Source: Mucilaginibacter aurantiaciroseus (GTDB lineage Bacteria > Bacteroidota > Bacteroidia > Sphingobacteriales > Sphingobacteriaceae). From it: 64,000 bases of DNA. Both the position numbers and the translations under genes were made by a program. The notes beneath the pieces were generated by a model. It saw nothing but the letters and a program-made list of their open reading frames with translations. It did not search any database and was not told where the DNA came from. Shown in pieces: positions 18,866 through 28,383 of the stretch. The DNA lies in assembly GCF_024055595.1 (NCBI RefSeq), contig NZ_JAMXOF010000003.1, positions 186,001-250,000 on the forward strand, in the 5' to 3' direction. The first letter of the stretch is position 1. The number at the start of each line of letters is the position of its first letter.

Positions 18866-21007
18866 ATGACGCCCATACAAGCACTTCAAAAATATTTCGG
18901 ATACTCAGAGTTCCGGCTTTCGCAGGAAGCTATCATCGCCAATGTTCTCGACAAAAAAGATACACTGGCGCTAATGCCAACCGGGGGAGGTAAATCGCTT
19001 TGTTACCAGTTGCCAGCCGTTTTGCTGGATGGATTGACCATTGTGATATCCCCGCTGATAGCCCTCATGAAGGACCAGGTGGATAGCCTGAACCTTACCG
19101 GCATCCCCGCGGCGTTCCTAAACTCCAGCCAAAGCCCGGAAGAGCAAAAAAACATTGCCATTAAGCTAAAGAATAACGAACTGAAGTTGCTTTATGTAGC
19201 CCCCGAACGTTTGTTTGGTGCCGATAACCGTATGATGGCATTTTTGCATACGCTTAACGTAGTGCAAATAGCTATTGACGAAGCGCACTGTATCTCGCAA
19301 TGGGGCCACGATTTTCGCCCGGAATATTTGATGCTGGCGGGATTGAAAAAAGAGTTTCCCGGAGTGCCGGTGATAGCCCTTACCGCTACCGCCGATAAGC
19401 TTACTCAAAAAGATATTTTAGAAAAATTAAACCTGCACCAGCCCGCGGTTTTTATCTCATCATTTAACCGCGAAAACATCACGTACCGCGTCATCCCCAA
19501 AAAAAACAGTTTTAATCAACTTTTGGGCTTTTTAGAGGCGCGTAAAGACGATTCGGGGATTATTTATTGTCTTTCGCGAAAGTCGACAGAGGCCCTTGCC
19601 GATGACCTTAAAAAAGAAGGTTTCGCAGCCGCAGCCTACCATGCCGGGTTGACCAACGAAATAAAATCCCGCAACCAGGAAGCTTTTTTAAAGGACGAGA
19701 TCAAGATCATTGTGGCAACCATCGCCTTTGGCATGGGCATCAACAAAAGCAATGTGCGTTACGTGGTACATATGGATCTTCCTAAAAATATCGAAGGCTA
19801 CTACCAGGAAACCGGCCGTGCCGGCCGTGACGGACTGGCTTCTAATGCGTTATTACTATACTCGCCCGGGGATGCTATTAAACTACGTGGTTTCGCCACA
19901 GTAGAAAACAACAAGGAACAAAGCGCCATAATGCTTAAAAAGTTGGACGATATGGTAAATTATTGCCAGCTACATGCCTGCCGCCGCCAGTTTTTGATGC
20001 ACTATTTTGATGAGCCATTCCCCGACAATTGCGGCTCTTGCGATTTCTGCTTGAGTGAGTTTACCAAGTTTGATGGTACGCTTATAGCGCAAAAGGCATT
20101 ATCGGCCGTTGTGCGGTTGAAAGAGCGTTTTGGTGCAACCTATCTAATTGATTTTTTGCGCGGTTCCAGAAGCGAAAAAATCTGGACCGAGCATAAAGCG
20201 CTTAAAACCTACGGTGCCGGTGCTGATATCAGCAAAGCCGATTGGCAGCGATACCTGCGCGAACTGATCTCGAAAGGGTTTTTGCAAAGCGTTGATGAAG
20301 GTTTCCCTACTATCCGCCTCACCTCAAAAAGCGAAGCCGTTTTAAAGGGCGATTTTAAAGTTGAGTTGATTGCAAGCCAGGTTACCGACGAGCAGGAACA
20401 GGAAGTGCTGAATTACGAAGCCGAGCTATTGGCCAACCTGCGCCAAAAACGCCAGGAAATTGCCATTGGCGAAAACCTGCCGGCATATATTATCCTGTCG
20501 GATGCTACCTTGTTGGAAGTAGCCACCTACCTGCCTCAAAAAATGGATGAGTTGAGGCTTATCTCCGGTTTTGGTGATGTTAAGCTTGCTAAATACGGCC
20601 GCGAATTTTTGGCTATCGTAAATAGTTACAGCGAGGCAAAAGGGCTGCCATCCCGCATCAAAAAAAAGTCGGCCAAGCGCGAACGCAAGGCGAAAATTAA
20701 GAAAGGGAAATTATCAGATACTTTTCAGTTTACGTATAATTTATACAAAGAGGGCAAAAGCGTTACCGAGATCTCGCACGAGCGCGGCCTCTCAGCAACC
20801 ACAATTGAAGGCCATTTAAGCCGCTTTATACAAACCGGAGAACTGGATGTCTTCGAATTTGTTAATGAGAACAAGATCCCGGCTATAAAAGATGCGGTTG
20901 AAGGTTATGGTAGTGCCATGCTATCACCTATTAAAGAGGTTTTGGGCGATGCCTATACTTACGGCGAAATTAAAGCCGTTATTGCCTGGATGAACCGAGA
21001 AGCGTAA
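18866..21007 (+). CDS. recQ: ATP-dependent DNA helicase RecQ
   Basis: RecQ is a 3'-to-5' helicase used in recombination and fork repair. The 713-residue product has Walker A TGGGKS (39-44), the DEAH box (138-141) followed by [10 protein letters not shown], and motif VI GRAGRDG. Four cysteines of the zinc-binding domain lie in the stretch from [10 protein letters not shown] to CGSCDFC. A winged-helix RQC domain, an HRDC domain (about 520-600) and a C-terminal helix-turn-helix ([19 protein letters not shown]) follow, the usual longer form in this phylum. The box CACTTTTG about 13 bases before the ATG is a promoter candidate. murF follows after 19 bases, so both are probably co-transcribed. Confidence 0.96.
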   Translation: MTPIQALQKYFGYSEFRLSQEAIIANVLDKKDTLALMPTGGGKSLCYQLPAVLLDGLTIVISPLIALMKDQVDSLNLTGIPAAFLNSSQSPEEQKNIAIKLKNNELKLLYVAPERLFGADNRMMAFLHTLNVVQIAIDEAHCISQWGHDFRPEYLMLAGLKKEFPGVPVIALTATADKLTQKDILEKLNLHQPAVFISSFNRENITYRVIPKKNSFNQLLGFLEARKDDSGIIYCLSRKSTEALADDLKKEGFAAAAYHAGLTNEIKSRNQEAFLKDEIKIIVATIAFGMGINKSNVRYVVHMDLPKNIEGYYQETGRAGRDGLASNALLLYSPGDAIKLRGFATVENNKEQSAIMLKKLDDMVNYCQLHACRRQFLMHYFDEPFPDNCGSCDFCLSEFTKFDGTLIAQKALSAVVRLKERFGATYLIDFLRGSRSEKIWTEHKALKTYGAGADISKADWQRYLRELISKGFLQSVDEGFPTIRLTSKSEAVLKGDFKVELIASQVTDEQEQEVLNYEAELLANLRQKRQEIAIGENLPAYIILSDATLLEVATYLPQKMDELRLISGFGDVKLAKYGREFLAIVNSYSEAKGLPSRIKKKSAKRERKAKIKKGKLSDTFQFTYNLYKEGKSVTEISHERGLSATTIEGHLSRFIQTGELDVFEFVNENKIPAIKDAVEGYGSAMLSPIKEVLGDAYTYGEIKAVIAWMNREA

Positions 21008-21026
21008 TTTAGTTTACAATTTAACC

Positions 21027-22361
21027 ATGAAAACAACCACCGAACAATTATATCAGCTATTTACACAATACCCGGTTATTAGTACCGATACCCGCAAAAT
21101 AGCGCCCGGCAGCCTATTCTTTGCGCTAAAAGGCGATAAGTTTGATGCTAATACCTTTGCCGCGCGGGCAGTTGAAGCAGGTGCAGCCTATGCGGTAATA
21201 GATACCCCGGAATATGCCACCGGCGAAAAGTTTTTATTGGTTGATGATGTGCTTACCGCACTACAGGAGCTGGCAAGGTATCACCGTAAGCAATTAAGGC
21301 TCCCGGTAATTGGCCTTACCGGCACTAATGGCAAAACTACTACCAAAGAATTGATCAATGCTGTGCTATCTCAAAAGTTTAAAACGCTGGCTACACAGGG
21401 TAATTTGAATAACCATATTGGTGTGCCGTTAACCATCCTGACTATTGATAATTCGCACGAAATGGCGGTGATAGAAATGGGCGCCAACCACCAAAAAGAG
21501 ATTGCATTGCTTTGTAGCATTGTGCAGCCTACCCACGGATTAATTACTAACGTAGGCAAAGCGCATTTAGAGGGGTTTGGGGGCGTTGAAGGGGTGAAAA
21601 AAGGTAAGGGAGAGTTGTATGATTATTTAGCCCAGGCCGAAAGTCGCGTTGCTTTTGTAAATAGTGATGATGCTACCTTGCTTGAAATGCAAAAAGCGCG
21701 CGTATTGAATGATGTGGTTTACTATGGTAAAAACAGCAATTCTGATAACTTAGTAAGCGGAAAGCTGGTAGAGAACTCCCCGTATTTAACCTTAAAATGG
21801 CACGACAAAGCAAGTTCATCATACAACGTAAAATCACAGCTTACGGGTTCTTATAATTTAGATAATATACTGACTGCGATTTGTATAGGCCGTTATTTCG
21901 GGTTATCATCCGATGAGATAGACCAGGGGATCGAGGCGTATCAACCTAAAAACAACCGTTCACAGATCACCAAAACGGCAACCAACACCCTCATTTGCGA
22001 TTTTTACAACGCCAATCCGAGCAGCATGTTCGTTGCTATCGAAAACATGGACAAGGTACAAGCCGACCATAAGGTGATGATATTGGGTGATATGTTTGAG
22101 ATGGGTGCAGAATCGGCAGTGGAACATACCGCTGTTATCCAAAAATCCATGGCCGCTAATGTCGACGAGCGAATTTTTATAGGCAAAGATTTTTCGAGCC
22201 AGCAAACTGAGGTGGATAATACAAACTTCATCAACACCACATTTTACATGACTGCCGAAGATGCCATGATAGGCCTAAAAGAAAACCCAATTACCAATGC
22301 AACTATCCTCATAAAAGGATCGAGAGGAATGGCTTTGGAAAGGTTGGTGGCATTGTTTTAG
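21027..22361 (+). CDS. murF: UDP-N-acetylmuramoyl-tripeptide--D-alanyl-D-alanine ligase
   Basis: MurF adds D-Ala-D-Ala to the UDP-MurNAc tripeptide, the last cytoplasmic step of wall precursor synthesis. The 444-residue product has the Mur ligase N-terminal domain (about 20-85), the ATP-binding loop LTGTNGKTTTKE (about 98-109), the central domain with MAVIEMGANHQKEI, and the C-terminal Mur ligase domain with VMILGDMFEMG and the ending ILIKGSRGMALE. It is probably in an operon with recQ rather than with the other mur genes. The downstream DNA holds a dead toxin-antitoxin pair on the other strand. Confidence 0.96.
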   Translation: MKTTTEQLYQLFTQYPVISTDTRKIAPGSLFFALKGDKFDANTFAARAVEAGAAYAVIDTPEYATGEKFLLVDDVLTALQELARYHRKQLRLPVIGLTGTNGKTTTKELINAVLSQKFKTLATQGNLNNHIGVPLTILTIDNSHEMAVIEMGANHQKEIALLCSIVQPTHGLITNVGKAHLEGFGGVEGVKKGKGELYDYLAQAESRVAFVNSDDATLLEMQKARVLNDVVYYGKNSNSDNLVSGKLVENSPYLTLKWHDKASSSYNVKSQLTGSYNLDNILTAICIGRYFGLSSDEIDQGIEAYQPKNNRSQITKTATNTLICDFYNANPSSMFVAIENMDKVQADHKVMILGDMFEMGAESAVEHTAVIQKSMAANVDERIFIGKDFSSQQTEVDNTNFINTTFYMTAEDAMIGLKENPITNATILIKGSRGMALERLVALF

Positions 22362-22371
22362 GGTACGGTTT

Positions 22372-22613
22372 CTAATAATGCCCTTTTAAGGAATGGATAA
22401 TAATTAAGCCATTTGGTATCTCGTAGATCATTCTATGTTCTAAATTAATCCTTCAACGCCATAGACCTTTCCAATTATATTTTAATTCTTCGGGTTGCGC
22501 TACTCCAGCATAGGGGTCAATTTGTATTGCATCTATTAGGTGCGCAATTTTCTTTTGTGCCTGTATGTTTCCACTCTTTTCCAATAAGCAATATCAGATA
22601 ATGCTTTATCCAT
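22372..22613 (-). pseudogene. YoeB/Txe-type toxin, inactivated
   Basis: On the minus strand the sequence codes for LSDIAYWKR, then, after a one-base loss, SGNIQAQKKIAHLIDAIQID, then PEELKYNWKGLW, a TGA in place of the usual arginine codon, and finally INLEHRMIYE and IIIHSLKGHY. This is the pattern of the YoeB/Txe mRNA interferase (RelE superfamily), including its conserved HSLKGHY end. The total length, 242 bases, is one short of 81 codons, which agrees with a single deletion. One frameshift and one nonsense codon make it non-functional. Confidence 0.88.
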
Positions 22614-22618
22614 ATACT

Positions 22619-22822
22619 TTACTTCAACAGATCTTCTGTTTTGATAATAGTTCCTTTACTCGTCCTTGCCTGTTTTCGGCATTCTTCTATTTTAGCCATA
22701 AATGCCAGGTTATAAGGAGTTTCCACATCCGGTTCTACCTGATATGGTACTTGCAAAGCATCTAAAACGGCCTTAACTGCTTTTTCCTATGCTTCGTTTG
22801 CTGGGTGTACTGCGTATGTCAT
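22619..22822 (-). pseudogene. Cognate antitoxin of the dead YoeB/Txe toxin, with a premature stop
   Basis: The frame starts at ATG 22822, meets TAG after 11 codons, and then runs on without a break for 55 codons to a stop five bases before the toxin ATG. The product after the stop (EKAVKAVLDALQVPYQVEPD, ETPYNLAFMAKI, KTEDLLK) is like the short antitoxins paired with Txe toxins in Bacteroidota (KALLKALKVPYE...PYNPEFVAKI pattern, from memory). Antitoxin before toxin is the expected order. With both genes broken the module is extinct. Confidence 0.8.
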
Positions 22823-22880
22823 CTGCTAAAAAAATATATTCTAATTTACGATCATTTTTTTTACGGCTTGAGATCTAATT

Positions 22881-24017
22881 TTATCTTAAAGCCAACTCCG
22901 CCACTTCCTCTCCCACCAAACTACCCATGGCTACGCCCATACCATTGCAGCGCACAGCGCAAAACATGTTCGGCTCAAGCCGCTTTACAATTGGGCTTAT
23001 TTCTTCATTAAACCCCATAATGCCGCTCCACCAGTAATCTATTTCCACATTTTGGCCGGGTAGGATAACCTGGTTCAAATATTTGGTTAGTTTTTGTTTT
23101 ACGGCATCCGTATGGCCAAATTCAGGCGTTTCTTCAGCAGCAAAATCAAGGTTGCGACCGCCGCCAAAAAGCACCCGGCCATCTATATTGCGGAAGTAAT
23201 AATATCCGCTTTGGAAATGGTATGTGCCCTTTAATTTTAAGCCAGGGATCGGTTTCGAAATCAACACCTGCCCGCGGCCCGGGGTAACTTTCAGTTCGGG
23301 GTAAAGTTGTTTGGCAAAGGCGTTGGTTGCCATGATCACCTTTTTAGCCGTAAAGTTCCCCTGCGGAGATGTCAGGTCAATATGATCTCCGTTATTATAA
23401 ATGGCTGAGATCTCACATCCATTCAAAACAATTATATCCTTTTGATAACATTTATTAAGCAGCGCCCGCATCATTTTACCTGTATGTATCTGCCCCTCAA
23501 AAGCATTGTAGATCATCCGGCTAACGCCGTTAAAACCAAAACCTGCTATTTTTGCATCAGCAGCCGTATAAATGTTATGCCCATCGATAGCGGGTTTTAA
23601 TAAATTATTTAGGCGGGAAATGTTGTCAATAGCTTTCTCTGCGTGTGCTTCTTCGCCGGTCATGAACAACTCGTAACCTCCATGCTGCTGGTAATCGATA
23701 TTGGCATCGCCAAGGTTTTGGCGCAGGCGTTGCAAACCCCGCCATTTGTAATTAGCAAGTCGGGCAACGTCTTCTTCGGATGTATGTTTCAGGGCCTCTA
23801 AATGTTCAGAGACTGTCCCGAAACAGGCAAAACCCGCATTTTTAGTGCTTGCACCGCTTGGTAAAAAACCACGCTCTAATACCAATACTTTTAAATTGGC
23901 CTCACGGGTTTTTAAATGCAGGGCTGCACTAAGGCCCACAATGCCACTACCGATAATGATGACATCGGCATTATCAATAAACGCGGCACGCTCCCAGTAA
24001 GAGAAGTTGTTTGACAT
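22881..24017 (-). CDS. FAD-dependent oxidoreductase of the DAO family
   Basis: The 378-residue product opens with a dinucleotide-binding fold, VIIIGSGIVGLSAAL (about 18-32), then ERGFLPSGASTKNAGFAC. The C-terminal part has GRVLFGGGRNLDF and WWSGIMGFNEEISPIV, typical of DadA/GlpD-like amine or amino-acid oxidases. It oxidises an unknown amine or amino-acid substrate with FAD. The start is taken at ATG 24017 (MSNNFSYWERA), because the 23 codons upstream are not family-like. It is a single gene. Substrate cannot be told; glycine oxidase-like or gamma-glutamylputrescine oxidase-like activities are options. Confidence 0.88.
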   Translation of the reverse strand: MSNNFSYWERAAFIDNADVIIIGSGIVGLSAALHLKTREANLKVLVLERGFLPSGASTKNAGFACFGTVSEHLEALKHTSEEDVARLANYKWRGLQRLRQNLGDANIDYQQHGGYELFMTGEEAHAEKAIDNISRLNNLLKPAIDGHNIYTAADAKIAGFGFNGVSRMIYNAFEGQIHTGKMMRALLNKCYQKDIIVLNGCEISAIYNNGDHIDLTSPQGNFTAKKVIMATNAFAKQLYPELKVTPGRGQVLISKPIPGLKLKGTYHFQSGYYYFRNIDGRVLFGGGRNLDFAAEETPEFGHTDAVKQKLTKYLNQVILPGQNVEIDYWWSGIMGFNEEISPIVKRLEPNMFCAVRCNGMGVAMGSLVGEEVAELALR

Positions 24018-24211
24018 CAATTCAAATGTAAAAATTAATCCTTCAACCTTTAAAAATAAATAAATTGTTTGTAGCGTTACGGGCAAGGCCTGCGTAATAC
24101 AATTGATCGTTCTATTGATTTTGCATTACAACGTATTGCATATGCCTCCACAAGATGGCCGGCCAGCTTTTTCAAAAGGCAGAATAATCTGATAGTTTGA
24201 TTGTTGTTTAG

Positions 24212-24237
24212 AAGAGGCTGCCTTAGGGCAGCCTCTT
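24212..24237 (+). terminator. Strong hairpin without an obvious gene in front
   Basis: An 11-bp perfect stem (AAGAGGCTGCC/GGCAGCCTCTT) with loop TTAG is followed by GTTTTTAG, a textbook intrinsic terminator on the plus strand. The nearest plus-strand gene upstream is murF, 1.85 kb away. The 190 bases in front (24018-24211) hold no clear gene; a small RNA or the stump of a lost gene is possible. Confidence 0.7.
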
Positions 24238-24338
24238 GTTTTTAGTGGGCTACGGCGTATAAAAATTTACTGTACTCTTAAACCCTGTACTAAGATTTTA
24301 ATCTTATAAATAAATAAAGCAACTAAACCTTGTACAAA

Positions 24339-24872
24339 ATGCCTTTTAAACGCGCGCTTTTATCCTCCTTATTAGTAATTATCCGCTTATTATGCCGCGC
24401 GCAGGACAACTATCACCTAAATGTAAGGGTTACGGGCAGTAATGCCTATATACCTTCAATCCACTTCAAGGCAAATGGGTTAACAATTTAGATTGAGCCG
24501 GATTATGCAAGGTTACGATAGCCGTATATTTTATGTTGACGATGACGGACAAGACATCCACTTTAATAGCATCACCAACCTCAATGTTGAATACTACGAC
24601 AATTTCGACCAGGACGAGCTTAAGGGTAAAGTAAAATAGTTAAGCGGCGTTACCATTACTTATTATAACCAGTTTGACCGGGATGAATTACTTGGCAAAA
24701 CAAAATCACCTAATATGACCGGTTTGATCTTAATAGAATGATAGGCAAGCTAAAAAGCGTTGGTAATACCACAGTTACTTATTACGACAGGTTTGATAGC
24801 GGCTTTAATACCGGACGGGTTAAAGCTATAAACGGCACAACAGCAAACGTTATCTGGCATCGTCGAATTTAA
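24339..24872 (+). pseudogene. Secreted YYDRF-repeat protein, broken by stops and frameshifts
   Basis: An intact start (MPFKRALLSSLLVIIRLL, then AQDNYHL) encodes a signal peptide, but the frame stops at 24489. The rest continues in other frames: FYVDDDGQDIHFNSITNLNV, EYYDNFDQDELKGKVK, a TAG, TYYNQFDRDELLGKTK, then YDRFDLNRMIGKLKSVGNTT and TYYDRFDSGFNTGRVKAING, ending at 24872. The repeating unit YYDRFD...GK(L/V)KSVGNTTVT resembles small periplasmic repeat proteins of Bacteroidota whose function I do not know. At least two stops and two frame changes show it is decayed. Confidence 0.75.
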
Positions 24873-24944
24873 TTTCAAAAAAGCACCCAAAAACACTACT
24901 GGGGCCGTATATCTTAGTTCTTGAATCTTAAAATCTTGCTTCTC

Positions 24945-25331
24945 TTAATTCAGCCTGTAAGGCGCAATTAAATAAAACTCCGGGATCTGTACGTTAAATA
25001 CGGAATTATCCAAAAGGCGCTCCATTTGGTATTCGCCTTTCATGCTGCCCATATCGGTTTTTAGATTGCAGCCGCTTACATATTCGTGTGAACTGCCTGG
25101 CTCTATAATGGGCTGTTGCCCTACTACACCTTCGCCCTCAACTTCGCGCTTTGCGCCATTAGAATCGAAAATGTACCAGTGGCGGCTTACCAAACGTACG
25201 GCATAATTGCCCATATTCTCTATACTCACCCTGTAGGCAAACATAAAGTGATCGTTCATCGGGTTAGAATATTCGGGCTGATAAATTGTTTCCACTGAAA
25301 CCTTAACACCTTCAGTTATGATAGTGGTCAT
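24945..25331 (-). CDS. apaG: ApaG domain protein
   Basis: The 128-residue product is a full-length ApaG protein: VSVETIYQPEYSNPMNDHFM at the start, then RLVSRHWYIFDSNG and VEGEGVVGQQPIIEPG with the GxGVVG loop, a fibronectin-like beta sandwich. ApaG is linked with diadenosine tetraphosphate turnover and Mg/Co resistance in enterobacteria, but its biochemical role is unsettled. It lies 48 bases behind dusB's 3' end on the same strand (dusB upstream at higher coordinates is separated from it by a promoter-like box), so it may be transcribed on its own or with dusB. Confidence 0.93.
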   Translation of the reverse strand: MTTIITEGVKVSVETIYQPEYSNPMNDHFMFAYRVSIENMGNYAVRLVSRHWYIFDSNGAKREVEGEGVVGQQPIIEPGSSHEYVSGCNLKTDMGSMKGEYQMERLLDNSVFNVQIPEFYLIAPYRLN

Positions 25332-25354
25332 TTCTTATTGTCTTCGTTATATTT

Positions 25355-25362
25355 CAAATATA
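25355..25362 (-). promoter_or_regulatory. -7-like box TATATTTG before apaG
   Basis: On the minus strand TATATTTG fits TAnnTTTG, 23 bases before the apaG start codon. No convincing -33 element is seen at the normal distance because the region is the end of dusB. Confidence 0.4.
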
Positions 25363-25379
25363 TAGCATGTATACAAATA

Positions 25380-26372
25380 TTACGCCATTTCAAAAGCATA
25401 TTTTTTGTCTACCTGATCCAATATATCCATAATTTCTTCTACGGTTGCCGCGGTTACAAGTTTCATGCGGTACTCCTTAAAATCGGGCACGCCTTTAAAA
25501 TAGTTACTGTAATGGCGGCGCATTTCAAAAATGCCAGTACGCGGACCTTTCCACTCCATTGATTTTTCGAGGTGGGTTTTGCAAACCTCAATACGCTCGG
25601 CAATGGTTGGTTTGTCCAAGTGTTCACCAGTTTTAAAATAGTGCTTTATCTCGCGGAAGATCCACGGGTAACCTATAGCCGCACGGCCAATCATCATGCC
25701 ATCCACCTCAAATTGCGTACGCCATTCGGCAGCTTTCTCGGGGGAATCTATATCACCATTCCCAAAGATCGGGATCTTGATGCGTGGGTTCTTTTTAATA
25801 TCGTGGATCAGCGTCCAGTCGGCAACACCTTTGTACATTTGCGAACGGGTACGGCCATGTATGGTTAGTGCCTTTATACCTACATCCTGCAGGCGTTCGG
25901 CAACTTCGTAAATGTTTTTGGTGTTATCGTCCCAGCCTAAGCGGGTTTTAACGGTAACAGGCAAATGAGTGGCATTTACAACCGCTTTTGTCATGGCTAC
26001 CATTTTATCAATATCCTGCAAAAGACTTGCGCCTGCACCACGGCATGCCACCTGTTTAACAGGGCAGCCGTAATTTATATCCATCAGGTCGGGGCCTGCA
26101 AGTGATGCTATTTCGGTAGCCTCGCGCATGTGGTCGATATCGCTGCCGAAGATTTGGATGCCTATCGGGCGCTCGTACTCAAAAATGTCGAGTTTTTGGC
26201 GGCTTTTGGCGGCATCGCGGATCAATCCTTCTGATGAAATAAACTCGGTGTACATCATATCCGCGCCGTTTTGCTTACACACATAACGAAATGGCGGATC
26301 GCTCACGTCCTCCATCGGTGCCAGCAACAGCGGGAATTCCCCTAAATCAATATTTCCTATTTGTACAGACAT
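25380..26372 (-). CDS. dusB: tRNA-dihydrouridine synthase
   Basis: DUS enzymes reduce uridines in the tRNA D-loop with FMN and NADPH. The 330-residue product is a TIM barrel with LLLAPMEDVSDPPFR at the FMN site, the catalytic cysteine in INYGCPVKQV (Cys103), TVKTRLGWD, LTIHGRTRSQMYKG and IFGNGDI. It is closest in style to DusB/NifR3. Start ATG 26372 (MSVQIGNIDLGEF) is chosen; the longer frame to 26450 runs into the divergent CPBP gene. A TAAATTTG box lies 18 bases before this ATG on the minus strand and fits the phylum's promoter pattern. Confidence 0.95.
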   Translation of the reverse strand: MSVQIGNIDLGEFPLLLAPMEDVSDPPFRYVCKQNGADMMYTEFISSEGLIRDAAKSRQKLDIFEYERPIGIQIFGSDIDHMREATEIASLAGPDLMDINYGCPVKQVACRGAGASLLQDIDKMVAMTKAVVNATHLPVTVKTRLGWDDNTKNIYEVAERLQDVGIKALTIHGRTRSQMYKGVADWTLIHDIKKNPRIKIPIFGNGDIDSPEKAAEWRTQFEVDGMMIGRAAIGYPWIFREIKHYFKTGEHLDKPTIAERIEVCKTHLEKSMEWKGPRTGIFEMRRHYSNYFKGVPDFKEYRMKLVTAATVEEIMDILDQVDKKYAFEMA

Positions 26373-26413
26373 GCTTATATTTAACCCTGCAAATTTACGA
26401 AATATTAAGCAAT

Positions 26414-27355
26414 ATGATGAAAAGCCCTGTAAATCAAATGTCCCCGGCAAAACAGTTCTTGCTTTTTGTGGCTGTTTTTGGAGGGATATTTTTAGCTGGC
26501 AACCTTTTAGGCTTTGGGATGATAGCCGCCATGTACGGAATAGACATATTATTGGATATAGCCAAGCTAAACTTTAGCCACCCGCAAAGTATAAATGCCT
26601 TATACATTTTACAGGTGGTTACCACCACAATCCCGATCTTTTTGGCACCGGTTGTTTTTGCAAAATGGATTGTAAGGGATACTAACGATTATATTAAACC
26701 TACTTTTCGTTTCCCCTGGCTGCTGTTTGTCATAGCCTTTTTTATAATGGCTTTAACAATGCCTTTAATAGAGTTTTTAAGTAATGTAAACCAGCAGATG
26801 ATTTTGCCAAAATGGCTTGGTGGCTTAGAGAAATGGATGAAAGACAGCGAAGAAAGTGCACGCCGCGTTACCGAAGCCATCCTTAAAATGGATTCGATAT
26901 GGGATTGTATAAAAAATGTATTGCTGATAGGGTTTTTAACTGCCGTTGCCGAGGAGTTTATGTTTCGTGGTGTACTGCAAACCATATTTAAAAAATGGAC
27001 CAAAAACACGCACATAGCTATCTGGGTAGTCGCCGTGCTTTTCAGCGCTTTCCATATGGAATTTTATGGCTTTTTTCCGCGTACATTGTTAGGCGCAATA
27101 TTCGGTTATTTTGTAGCCTACAGCGGCAGCATTTGGCCTGCGGTTTGGGGGCATTTCTTAAATAATGCAACAGCGGTGATAAGCACTTACCTATATCAAA
27201 AAAACCTTATTACATTAAACCCCGACAAAACCAACGTATTTAACACACCAGGCTACCTGTTTAGCCTGATAATTATTATAAATTTGCTGATGGTTTACAA
27301 AAAAGTAGCACAGGGCAGGCAAAAGCCCCTATTAAATGGAGAAGAACTGGGTTAA
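26414..27355 (+). CDS. CPBP-family intramembrane metalloprotease
   Basis: The 313-residue product is a multi-helix membrane protein with the CPBP (Rce1/Abi) motifs: AEEFMFRGVLQ (motif 1, Glu-Glu plus Arg), FSAFHMEFYGF (motif 2 histidine) and VWGHFLNNA (motif 3 histidine). Such proteins cleave prenylated or other membrane substrates, or serve in immunity to bacteriocins; the substrate here is unknown. The start is ATG 26414 or the next codon. It shares a 41-base promoter gap with divergent dusB. Its end overlaps the next gene by 20 bases, so it leads an operon with DUF2007, cdsA and psd. Confidence 0.92.
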   Translation: MMKSPVNQMSPAKQFLLFVAVFGGIFLAGNLLGFGMIAAMYGIDILLDIAKLNFSHPQSINALYILQVVTTTIPIFLAPVVFAKWIVRDTNDYIKPTFRFPWLLFVIAFFIMALTMPLIEFLSNVNQQMILPKWLGGLEKWMKDSEESARRVTEAILKMDSIWDCIKNVLLIGFLTAVAEEFMFRGVLQTIFKKWTKNTHIAIWVVAVLFSAFHMEFYGFFPRTLLGAIFGYFVAYSGSIWPAVWGHFLNNATAVISTYLYQKNLITLNPDKTNVFNTPGYLFSLIIIINLLMVYKKVAQGRQKPLLNGEELG

Positions 27356-27548
27356 AATTTTTACATCGTCAAACTTTTATCAGTCAGAAATTGTGAAGCA
27401 GGTGCTTACCGGGTACCAGATTGATGCCGTGTTGCTTAATAAGCAGGCGTCATCTCACCAGGCATTTGGCGATATTGAAGTTTACGTGCACCAGGAAAAC
27501 TTTAGCAATGCTATCGAAATAATGATATTGAACCAGATAAATTTATGA
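27336..27548 (+). CDS. DUF2007 small protein (putative signal-transducing protein)
   Basis: The 70-residue product shows the DUF2007 pattern: KIFTSSNFYQSEIVKQVLTG, IDAVLLNKQ, then IEVYVHQENFSNAIEIM. The fold is a small ferredoxin-like alpha/beta unit related to the PII-like signal proteins. Function is unknown. It overlaps the CPBP gene by 20 bases and its stop overlaps the cdsA ATG (ATGA type), which implies translational coupling and a role linked to membrane or phospholipid work. Confidence 0.85.
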   Translation: MEKNWVKIFTSSNFYQSEIVKQVLTGYQIDAVLLNKQASSHQAFGDIEVYVHQENFSNAIEIMILNQINL

Positions 27549-28357
27549 AGACACGCGCCATAACAGGCTTCTTTTTTATTATAGTGATGATCGGGTCCGT
27601 ATTATTGGATCATAACGTTTTCGGGGCATTTTACCTCATCTTAAGCCTGCTTTGCCTGCACGAGTTTTATGGCCTTAATATTAAAAGCGGCATTCAGCCA
27701 AATCGTACATCAGGCTTTATAAACGCGGTTTTCATCTACTCACTTTTTGCTGTGATAGTGTACCACAACAGGCCAATTTACCATAGCCTGCTTTTTTTAC
27801 TTACGCTTAGCTTTAGCGCCATTTTTATTCAGGAGCTCTTTAAGATTTCGGTGGCGCCGCTAACCAATATTGCTTATACCATATTAGGTTTAGTTTTTGT
27901 AACCGTTCCATTTACCTTTTTCCACGCCCTTGCGTTTATCAAAGGCTCCTATAATTTTCACTTCCCTCTGGCTTTTTTACTGATGCTTTGGAGTAACGAT
28001 ACGGGGGCATATTTAACCGGGCGGGCATTTGGCCGCATCAAACTATTTGAGCGCCATTCCCCTAAAAAAACCTGGGAAGGCTTTATTGGTGGTGTGGTTA
28101 TCAGCGGCGGGGTGGGTTATATCATTAGCCTGTACTTCCCCGAGCTGGACTGGAAGCAATGGATATCTGTAGGGATACTGATATCGTTCTTTGGTACGCT
28201 GGGTGATTTGGTAGAATCGATGTTTAAGCGCAGCATAAATATTAAAGATTCGGGCAGTTTATTGCCGGGCCATGGCGGCCTGCTGGATAGGTTCGACGGA
28301 TTTTTATTGGCCGCACCCATTGTTTATACATACTTGTACTTTGTTGTAAATGTTTAG
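27545..28357 (+). CDS. cdsA: Phosphatidate cytidylyltransferase
   Basis: CdsA makes CDP-diacylglycerol from phosphatidate and CTP in the inner membrane. The 270-residue product has about seven or eight membrane helices and the family signature near the C-terminus: LGDLVESMFKRSINIKDSG, then LLPGHGGLLDRFDG, including the Asp residues that bind the metal. KKTWEGFIGG lies before it. It is followed 26 bases later by psd, so two steps of phosphatidylethanolamine synthesis are side by side; the serine-adding step (pssA) is not in the window. Confidence 0.95.
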   Translation: MKTRAITGFFFIIVMIGSVLLDHNVFGAFYLILSLLCLHEFYGLNIKSGIQPNRTSGFINAVFIYSLFAVIVYHNRPIYHSLLFLLTLSFSAIFIQELFKISVAPLTNIAYTILGLVFVTVPFTFFHALAFIKGSYNFHFPLAFLLMLWSNDTGAYLTGRAFGRIKLFERHSPKKTWEGFIGGVVISGGVGYIISLYFPELDWKQWISVGILISFFGTLGDLVESMFKRSINIKDSGSLLPGHGGLLDRFDGFLLAAPIVYTYLYFVVNV

Positions 28358-28383
28358 TTTTGTAAAAACTTATTAGCCTATAT

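Noticed and set aside
26414..27355. CPBP protein as part of an abortive-infection or bacteriocin system
   Set aside because: Its genes overlap a phospholipid synthesis operon and no phage-defence or bacteriocin genes are near.
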